DNA from: Candidatus Bathyarchaeota archaeon B23
Lineage (GTDB): Archaea; Thermoproteota; Bathyarchaeia; TCS64; B23
Assembly (NCBI GenBank): GCA_001593875.1
Contig: LUCA01000052.1
Location: 1-9,896 of the forward strand
Direction of reading: 5' to 3'
Length of the DNA stretch: 9,896 nucleotides
Under the pieces are notes generated by a model. It saw only the letters and a program-made list of their open reading frames with translations, made no database searches and was not told where the DNA came from. How positions within the stretch are numbered: position 1 is the stretch's first letter; every line of letters begins with the position of its first letter. Shown piece after piece: positions 4,850 through 9,896 of the stretch. The position numbers and the translations under genes are program-made.

Positions 4850-5920
4850 ATGTTGGATAGAGTGAGGGTGGCGGCGGCTCAGGTCTCACCGGTCTATCTG
4901 GATAAGGAGGCCACCCTCGACAAGGCGTGTAAGACCATCGAGGAGGTCAGCCGAGCCGGTGCCAGGCTCGTGGTCTTCTCCGAGACCTTCATACCCGGCT
5001 ACCCCTACTGGAGGGGGCTGCTCCCCATCTCCAAGTGGTCCGACCTGATGGTGGAGTATCAGAAGAACGCCGTCAGGATTCCAAGCGGCGACACCGATAT
5101 ACTCTGCGACGCCGCCAGGGAGGCCGACGTCGTGGTGGTGATGGGCTGCACGGAGATGACCGATAGGAGGGGAGGCGGAACCCTCTACAACACGATCCTC
5201 TTCATCGGGAACGACGGCAGAATCCTAGGCCGCCATAGGAAGCTGATGCCGACCCACGGTGAGAGAACCGTCTGGGGGATGGGCGACATCACCGACGTGA
5301 GGGTCTTCGACACCGAGATCGGCGTCGTAGGCGACCTCGTCTGCTACGAGCATCACATGTCGCTGTTGAAGGCGGCGATGGCGATCCTCGGCGAGGAGAT
5401 ACACTGCGGCCTCTGGCCCGGCTGGTGGGTGATGCGGCGTCACCCTGGAGCCAAGGAGAGATACCGACCGGGGGAGGACACCCACCTCTGCGACATAGAG
5501 TACGCCATCAAGGAGTACGCCTTCGAGACCCAGACCTTCGTCATAAGCGTCAGCCAATATGTCCCCGACGACGCCCTCCCGGACTACTGCGCCGGCTTCA
5601 ACATCGCCGCCGGAGGCAGCTTCATCGTCAACCCCGCCGGCGTCTACCTCGCCGAACCCATCTTCGACAAGGAGGCCATCCTCTACGCAGAGCTGGACGC
5701 CGACGATAGGAGGCATACGAAGGCCTACTTCGACGCCTTGGGGCACTATGCCCGCTGGGACCTCCTCAGACTCGACCTGAGGGGGGAACCCCTAGAACCC
5801 CTCGCCGGAAGACCGAGAAGACAAATCCACCCTGAGACCATCCAAGAGCTGGCCGAGCGATATGGAATCGAGGAGGAGAAGCTGGAGGAGGTCTTGAGGG
5901 AGCTCGGCTTCGATCTCTAA
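4850..5920 (+). CDS. Nitrilase, branch 1 of the nitrilase superfamily
   Basis: Branch-1 nitrilases hydrolyse nitriles to carboxylic acids and ammonia; close relatives act on cyanide. The 356-residue protein matches this branch in length and shows the Glu-Lys-Cys triad: Glu45 in FSETFIPGYPYW, Lys131 in HRKLMPTHGERTVWG, and nucleophile Cys165 in GDLVCYEHHM. Glu138 follows the lysine as usual. The CxEH context at the cysteine and the later WPGWW separate it from amidase, ureidopropionase and Nit branches. No signal peptide is seen, so it is cytoplasmic. The tail (about 320-356) has a predicted charged helix, ELAERYGIEEEKLEEVL, as an oligomerisation or capping extension. The ATG fits a leaderless promoter. 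It stands alone between the tRNA and the convergent fen1, 21 bp away. Branch-1 nitrilases are mainly bacterial, fungal and plant enzymes, so bacterial origin is likely (inference). Natural substrate unknown. Confidence 0.92.
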   Translation: MLDRVRVAAAQVSPVYLDKEATLDKACKTIEEVSRAGARLVVFSETFIPGYPYWRGLLPISKWSDLMVEYQKNAVRIPSGDTDILCDAAREADVVVVMGCTEMTDRRGGGTLYNTILFIGNDGRILGRHRKLMPTHGERTVWGMGDITDVRVFDTEIGVVGDLVCYEHHMSLLKAAMAILGEEIHCGLWPGWWVMRRHPGAKERYRPGEDTHLCDIEYAIKEYAFETQTFVISVSQYVPDDALPDYCAGFNIAAGGSFIVNPAGVYLAEPIFDKEAILYAELDADDRRHTKAYFDALGHYARWDLLRLDLRGEPLEPLAGRPRRQIHPETIQELAERYGIEEEKLEEVLRELGFDL

Positions 5921-5941
5921 GCGAGGCTCATCCACCTCTTT

Positions 5942-6991
5942 CTACTCTCCCCCTCCACCGGGTGTAAACCATCTCTCTAGGGTCGTCGTCTCCCTGCTCC
6001 GCTTGTAGCCCCTCTCCATCTTCCGTATGGCCTTCCTCACCCGCTCCTCGTTGAAGTCGTGTTCGTCGCAGAGGAACTCCACGATGCCCTCGACATCCGG
6101 AGGCCTCCACTCCAGCCTGTAGTCGTCGGTCACCTCGGGGTCTAGGAAGAGTCTCTTAATGGCCTCGGGTGAGATGGGGAACTCCGCCTCGATGTGTTTC
6201 AGGGCCTCCTCTAGGCTGCCATGCTCCCTTATGAGCTTCAGAGCCCGTTTAGGCCCTATGCTCTTCACGCCGCCTGGGTTGTAGTCTGTGCCGACGAGGA
6301 TGCCAATATCTATGAGCTGTTCACGGGTTATGCCTAGATGTTGGAGCATCGCCTCCAGCTCTATGAGCTCCGGCTCGATCTTTATGTAGAGCTTCTTCCT
6401 CGGAAGCTTCCTCCTCCCCGTGATGGAGAGGTTCCGGATGAGGCGTGGAGCTCCGAAGAGCAGCGAGTCGAAGTCCTGGCTGGCGACGGCCCAGACGTCG
6501 CCCTTCAGGGCCATATAGGCCGATTGGGCCTCGCCCTCGGAGGGGGCCTGTATCCAGGGGATGCCCATGAGGGTGAGCAGTTTCTTCGCCTCGTCGACGA
6601 TGGTCGTCGTGGTGACGGCTGCCTGCTGGGCGTATCTCCTCGCCGCCTCATAGCGCCCCTCCCTCACGGCCCTCTCATATCGCTCCCTCGCCTCCCTCCT
6701 GCTCTCCATGCGCCTCTCCAGGGTCTCCGCCTTCAAGAGGGGCGGCCTGCCGTCGAAGACGTAGGCGACCCTTATCCCCGCCTCTATGAGGTTGGAGTTC
6801 CTGTAGATCAGCCCATTCAGGTGGCTCGTTATCCTCCCCTCTCTATCCCTCAGGGGCTCCCCGTATCTCCCCCTGATGATGGAGATGAACTGGTAGAGGA
6901 CGTTGTGGCCGTCGAAGGCGATGATCCTCCCAGCCAGGTCCTTCAGGTCGATCTTCTTGGCCTCGACGATCTCTCTGAGCTGAACCCCCAC
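5942..6991 (-). CDS. fen: Flap endonuclease 1 (FEN1/XPG family)
   Basis: FEN1 removes 5' flaps during Okazaki-fragment maturation and base-excision repair, guided by the sliding clamp PCNA. The 349-residue length is typical. Metal-binding acidic residues are visible in order: Asp27 in FDGHN, the Asp of VFDGRPP, two Glu in PSEGEAQ, two Asp in SQDFDSLLFG, and the Asp of GTDYN. The helix-hairpin-helix stretch SIGPKRALKLI binds downstream duplex. The extreme C-terminus, TTTLERWF, is a PCNA-interacting box whose usual first glutamine is replaced by threonine. The GTG start lies one base after the stop of the upstream winged-helix gene, so it is almost certainly translated from the cdc48 operon mRNA. 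The family's normal N-terminus MGVxL confirms the start. Confidence 0.97.
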   Translation of the reverse strand: MGVQLREIVEAKKIDLKDLAGRIIAFDGHNVLYQFISIIRGRYGEPLRDREGRITSHLNGLIYRNSNLIEAGIRVAYVFDGRPPLLKAETLERRMESRREARERYERAVREGRYEAARRYAQQAAVTTTTIVDEAKKLLTLMGIPWIQAPSEGEAQSAYMALKGDVWAVASQDFDSLLFGAPRLIRNLSITGRRKLPRKKLYIKIEPELIELEAMLQHLGITREQLIDIGILVGTDYNPGGVKSIGPKRALKLIREHGSLEEALKHIEAEFPISPEAIKRLFLDPEVTDDYRLEWRPPDVEGIVEFLCDEHDFNEERVRKAIRKMERGYKRSRETTTLERWFTPGGGGE

Positions 6992-6992
6992 C

Positions 6993-7205
6993 CTACTTCA
7001 CCAGCTCTACTCTCCTCTTACCCCTCGCCATGTTATAGACCCTTATCAGCCCCCTGATCTCCAGGTCCATGAGGAGGTCCTCGAAGAATCTCCCATCCAT
7101 CTCCCCGTGGAGCTTCTCCACCGCCTTGTAGAGGCTGTCGAGCTCCAAGGCACCGCTCCTCTCAAGGGTCTCGATTACAGTGATGGGGATGAGCCTGTCA
7201 TTCAT
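6993..7205 (-). CDS. Small winged-helix-like protein of unknown function
   Basis: A 70-residue basic protein that I do not recognise by name. Predicted elements (ITVIETLERSG, LDSLYKAVEKLHG, RFFEDLLMDLEIRGLIRVYNM, then RRVELV) read as helix-helix-helix-wing, the layout of a single winged-helix domain. A pair of arginine/lysine residues in the last hairpin (ARGKRR) could touch nucleic acid. ATG at 7205 is chosen because AGGTGG, formed across the cdc48 stop codon, lies five bases before it; a GTG at 7214, directly after that stop, would add three residues. It sits between cdc48 and fen1 with essentially no spacing, so the three are made together. It may be a DNA- or protein-binding partner in replication, repair or protein remodelling, which is inference from position only. 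Confidence 0.8.
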   Translation of the reverse strand: MNDRLIPITVIETLERSGALELDSLYKAVEKLHGEMDGRFFEDLLMDLEIRGLIRVYNMARGKRRVELVK

Positions 7206-7214
7206 CCTATCCAC

Positions 7215-9392
7215 CTAAGCCACGGCCATGATGGGCTTCTGCTGCGCCTCCTTGAACCTCCTCTCCATATCCTTATACCACTTCTCCATATCGGGGGTGA
7301 TGGAAGGCGCGACGCTGGACATCGCCTCCTCGAAGTCGGCGAGGGTCACCTCCTTGGCGTCGATGTCCCTCCTCAGGGCGTTGATGGCCGCCTCACGGCA
7401 GACGGAGTCGATGTCGGCACCCGAATACCCCTCCATCTTCCTCGCCAACTCCTCAAGGTTGACATCCTCGGCGAGGGGCATCTCCCTCGTCTTGATCTTC
7501 AATATCTCAAGCCTCGCCTCATAGTCAGGCGGCGGCACGTAGATGCGTCTATCGAAGCGTCCAGGCCTCAGCAGCGCCGTATCCAGGATGTCGGGCCTGT
7601 TGGTGGCCCCGATGACTACGACGTTCTGCAACGCTATCAGGCCGTCGATCTCCGTGAGGAGCTGGCTGATCACACGCTCGGTGACCCTTGAATCTCCGAA
7701 GCCCAGGCCCCTGCTGGGGGCGATGGCGTCGATCTCGTCGAAGAAGATGATGCTGGGGGCCGCCATCCGTGCCTTGCGGAAGATCTCCCTGATGGCCTTC
7801 TCCGACTCGCCGACCCACTTGCTGAAGATCTCAGGTCCCCTCACGGAGATGAAGTTGGCCTCCGACTCGGTGGCGACGGCCCTCGCCAATAGTGTCTTGC
7901 CGCAGCCCGGAGGCCCATAGAGGAGGATGCCCTTCGGCGGCGTGATGCCCATCCTCCTGAAGGCCTCGGGATTCTTCAAGGGCCACTCCACCGCCTCCTT
8001 CAGCCTCTGCTTCACCTCCTCCAGGCCTCCGATGTCGTCCCAATGGACGTTCGGCGTCTCTATGTAGACCTCCCTCATCGCCGTCGGCGTGATCTCCCTA
8101 TAGGAGGCGAGGAAGTCCTCCATGGTGACCACCATCTGATCCAAGATCTCCTTCGGAATCCTCTTCTCCTCCAGGTCGATCTTCGGCAGGTAACGCCTCA
8201 GGGCCTTCATCGCCGCCTCCCTACAGAGCGCCGCCAAGTCGGCGCCCGTATAGCCGTGGGTTATGTCGGCCAACTTCTCCAGGTCGACGTCCTCCGCCAG
8301 CGGCATGCCCCTCGTGTGGATCTGCAGTATCTCCAGCCTCCCATCCCTGTCGGGGATGCCGATCTCGATCTCCCTGTCGAAGCGTCCAGGTCTGCGGAGC
8401 GCCGGGTCTAGGGCCTCGGGCCTGTTGGTGGCCCCGATGACGATGACGTTTCCACGCCCCTTCAGGCCGTCCATCAAGGCCAGGAGCTGGGCGACGACCC
8501 TCCGCTCCACCTCTCCGGTGACCTCGCTCCTCTTGGGGGCGATGGCGTCGATCTCGTCGATGAAGATGATGCTCGGCGCATTCCGCTCAGCCTCCTCGAA
8601 GGTCTTCCTCAGCCTCGCCTCGGATTCGCCGTAGAACTTGCTCATGATCTCAGGGCCGTTGATGGCGTAGAAGTTGGCGTCCGACTCGTTGGCCACAGCC
8701 CTCGCCAGCAGCGTCTTCCCACAGCCCGGCGGGCCATGGAGCAACACCCCCTTCGGCGGATCGATGCCGAGTCTCTGGAAGATCTCCGGATGCCTCAGGG
8801 GGAGTTCCACCATCTCCCTTATCCGCCTGATGGCCTCGTCGAGGCCGCCTATATCCTCATAGGTCGTCCTGGTGGTGATCTCCAACTCTGGAACGGGCTC
8901 GCTGAGGATCGTAATCTCCGTCGTGGGGGCGATCTTCACTATCCCTGAAGGCCTGGTGTTGACCACCGTGAAGGGAACCGAGTGGCCCAGCATCGTTATC
9001 AGGATCGTATCTCCCCTGGTGCAGGGCCTGTCGATGAGTCGGTCCTTGACGAATCTGACGAAGTCGCTGTCTACGCTGATGCGTATATCGACCGGTGCGA
9101 GTTTCACCGATTTAGCGTAGGAGACGTTGGCCTTTCGGACGGTGACGAACTCGTTGATGGAGACGCCGCAGTTCTTCCTGATGAAGCCGTCGATCCTGAT
9201 GAGGCCTAGCCCCTGATCCTCCGGGTAGGCGGGCCAGGCCTTGGCGGCGGTGTTCTTCTTCCCTATGATCTCCACGACGTCGCCCACCGTCACCCCTATG
9301 GCCTTCATCGCCGCAGAGTCTATCCTGGCGATGCCCCTGCCTACATCCCTCTGCTGCTTAGCCTCAGCCACCTTAAGTTGGATACTGCTCAA
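7215..9392 (-). CDS. cdc48: CDC48/VCP/p97-type AAA ATPase, two AAA domains
   Basis: A hexameric unfoldase that extracts and remodels proteins in the cytoplasm, thought to feed the archaeal proteasome. The 725 residues divide into an N-terminal double-psi barrel and CDC48 domain 2 (about 1-170), D1 and D2. D1 has Walker A GPPGCGKT at 220-227, Walker B IIFIDE at 275-280, sensor NR at 323-324 and RRPGRFD at 333-339. D2 has Walker A at 493-500, Walker B IIFFDE at 548-553, NR at 598-599 and LRPGRFD at 608-614. All ATPase residues are intact. The C-terminus (KPIMAVA) lacks an obvious HbYX proteasome-docking motif. The TTG start is backed by AGGTGAT five bases upstream and by the family's N-terminal pattern LKVAEAKQQDVGRGIARID. 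Its stop abuts the winged-helix gene, and it has its own promoter after the glycerol-1-phosphate dehydrogenase gene. Confidence 0.97.
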   Translation of the reverse strand: MSSIQLKVAEAKQQRDVGRGIARIDSAAMKAIGVTVGDVVEIIGKKNTAAKAWPAYPEDQGLGLIRIDGFIRKNCGVSINEFVTVRKANVSYAKSVKLAPVDIRISVDSDFVRFVKDRLIDRPCTRGDTILITMLGHSVPFTVVNTRPSGIVKIAPTTEITILSEPVPELEITTRTTYEDIGGLDEAIRRIREMVELPLRHPEIFQRLGIDPPKGVLLHGPPGCGKTLLARAVANESDANFYAINGPEIMSKFYGESEARLRKTFEEAERNAPSIIFIDEIDAIAPKRSEVTGEVERRVVAQLLALMDGLKGRGNVIVIGATNRPEALDPALRRPGRFDREIEIGIPDRDGRLEILQIHTRGMPLAEDVDLEKLADITHGYTGADLAALCREAAMKALRRYLPKIDLEEKRIPKEILDQMVVTMEDFLASYREITPTAMREVYIETPNVHWDDIGGLEEVKQRLKEAVEWPLKNPEAFRRMGITPPKGILLYGPPGCGKTLLARAVATESEANFISVRGPEIFSKWVGESEKAIREIFRKARMAAPSIIFFDEIDAIAPSRGLGFGDSRVTERVISQLLTEIDGLIALQNVVVIGATNRPDILDTALLRPGRFDRRIYVPPPDYEARLEILKIKTREMPLAEDVNLEELARKMEGYSGADIDSVCREAAINALRRDIDAKEVTLADFEEAMSSVAPSITPDMEKWYKDMERRFKEAQQKPIMAVA

Positions 9393-9436
9393 GGAGAATC
9401 ACCTTGAGGGGTCTTAGATGAGTGGGGAGCAGAGCC

Positions 9437-9443
9437 ATATAAA
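9437..9443 (-). promoter_or_regulatory. Candidate TATA box for the cdc48-winged-helix-fen1 operon
   Basis: The minus strand reads CGTTTATATGG, a strong archaeal TATA match. Transcription start near 9413 leaves a leader of about 20 bases that carries the AGGTGAT ribosome binding site for the TTG start at 9392. Confidence 0.6.
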
Positions 9444-9453
9444 CGTTGAGGAG

Positions 9454-9480
9454 TAGATGTCGATTAGGATTCGACGTCTA
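9454..9480. repeat. Imperfect inverted repeat upstream of the cdc48 promoter
   Basis: TAGATGTCGA (9454-9463), a seven-base loop, and TCGACGTCTA (9471-9480) form a palindrome with one mismatch. It begins three bases beyond the stop of the dehydrogenase gene and lies just upstream of the cdc48 TATA box. Read as plus-strand RNA, the mismatch becomes a G-U pair and the ten-base stem is complete; in the minus-strand transcript it is an A-C mismatch. The TAGATGTCGA core also occurs at both sides of the alba/eL40 region. It could be an operator, or a 3'-end structure of the upstream mRNA. Confidence 0.6.
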
Positions 9481-9483
9481 TAG

Positions 9484-9896
9484 TTAGATGACTCCACACT
9501 CCTCAGCCAGCTCTCTGGCCTCCTTCTCCGTCAGCTCCACCTCGTTCAGGATCGTATATCTCTCAGGCCTGATCCTCCTAGCCCTCACCAGGGCCTCGAC
9601 GACGTATCGGGGTTCTATGCCCAACTCCTCAGCCGTCGTGGGAGCTCCGATCACCCTCAACCTCTCCCTGATCCCCCTCCAATCCAATCCATGGAGCTTC
9701 GCCATCATGATGGTGCCGACGCCGCACTGCTCCCCATGGAGCGCCGGCCTGGGGGCGACGACGTCCAGGGCGTGGCTGAAGAGGTGCTCCGAGCCGCTGC
9801 AGGGCCTGCTGCTCCCCGCTATGCTCATGGCGACGCCGCAGCTGACGAGGGCCTCGATGAGAACCCTATACCCCTCCTCCCCTCTCCCCCTGATCA
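9484..9896 (-). CDS. egsA: sn-Glycerol-1-phosphate dehydrogenase, C-terminal part
   Basis: Reduces dihydroxyacetone phosphate to sn-glycerol-1-phosphate with NAD(P)H, the step that sets the stereochemistry of archaeal membrane lipids. Only about 137 of an expected 350 residues are here; the frame is open to the right edge, so the 5' end lies outside the window and the internal ATG at 9828 is not the start. The visible part has the family segment AMSIAGSSRP, then SGSEHLFSHALD and ALHGEQCGVGT, whose histidines are the usual metal ligands, and the tail GAPTTAEELGI...RPERYTILNE. The stop is TAA. It lies upstream of cdc48 on the same strand, but a hairpin and a TATA box separate them, so cdc48 is probably transcribed independently as well. 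Confidence 0.95.
   Translation of the reverse strand, partial: IRGRGEEGYRVLIEALVSCGVAMSIAGSSRPCSGSEHLFSHALDVVAPRPALHGEQCGVGTIMMAKLHGLDWRGIRERLRVIGAPTTAEELGIEPRYVVEALVRARRIRPERYTILNEVELTEKEARELAEECGVI

Noticed and set aside
5225..5746. Minus-strand open frame of 173 codons opposite the nitrilase
   Set aside because: It overlaps the catalytic region of a clearly real gene, and its composition follows from the opposite strand's codon bias.
6338..7057. Plus-strand open frame of 239 codons opposite fen1
   Set aside because: It is antisense to the intact and conserved fen1 gene and shows no protein-family features.
9393..9483. C/D box sRNA between cdc48 and egsA
   Set aside because: GATGAG at 9417-9422 resembles part of a C box, but no full RUGAUGA plus CUGA pair is present.
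1..9896. CRISPR array, insertion sequence or integration site next to the tRNA
   Set aside because: No regularly spaced repeats, no transposase or integrase, and no repeated copy of the tRNA 3' end were found in the window.

Overview
The window is archaeal. It encodes archaeal-type peptidyl-tRNA hydrolase (Pth2), archaeal/eukaryotic-type aspartyl-tRNA synthetase, Alba chromatin protein, ribosomal protein eL40, a CDC48/VCP-type double AAA ATPase, flap endonuclease FEN1 and the C-terminal part of sn-glycerol-1-phosphate dehydrogenase, which makes the archaeal lipid backbone. TATA-box-like promoters and short leaders fit this. The DNA is GC-rich, with arginine mostly AGG and many GTG/TTG starts. 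A TACK-type lineage such as Bathyarchaeia or a relative is my inference; the lineage cannot be fixed from this window alone.

Layout. (1) 21-2564, minus strand: alba, a zinc-ribbon/KH protein, aspS and pth2 run in series toward the left edge; aspS and pth2 share one base, and a ribosome-binding-site-like sequence at the left edge suggests another gene follows. (2) 2565-2694 is a divergent promoter region between alba and the eL40 gene (2695-2856, plus strand). (3) 2894-4402, minus strand, is a gene of the 2-isopropylmalate/homocitrate/citramalate synthase family that is broken three ways: an ATA where the start codon should be, a frameshift with a short deletion near 4048, and a one-base frameshift in a G run at 3011-3014. 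Its catalytic motifs survive, so inactivation looks recent unless these are assembly errors. (4) 4537-4615 is tRNA-Val(CAC), followed by about 230 bp without a gene that could fold into nested hairpins. (5) 4850-5920, plus strand, is a branch-1 nitrilase, unusual for an archaeon, with a promoter placed for leaderless transcription. (6) 5942-9896, minus strand: the glycerol-1-phosphate dehydrogenase gene (cut by the right edge), then cdc48, a small winged-helix-like protein and fen1. The last three are packed with almost no spacing.

The genes are mostly information-processing housekeeping (translation, chromatin, replication/repair, protein remodelling). The nitrilase and the damaged synthase are the accessory or changing elements. 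I found no CRISPR array, insertion sequence, toxin-antitoxin pair or defence island, and no clear new multi-gene system. The most interesting leads are the broken synthase, a 10-bp motif (TAGATGTCGA) that recurs only in the alba, eL40 and cdc48 upstream regions, the cdc48-winged-helix-fen1 operon, the possible structured RNA before the nitrilase, and unusual specificity residues in AspRS.
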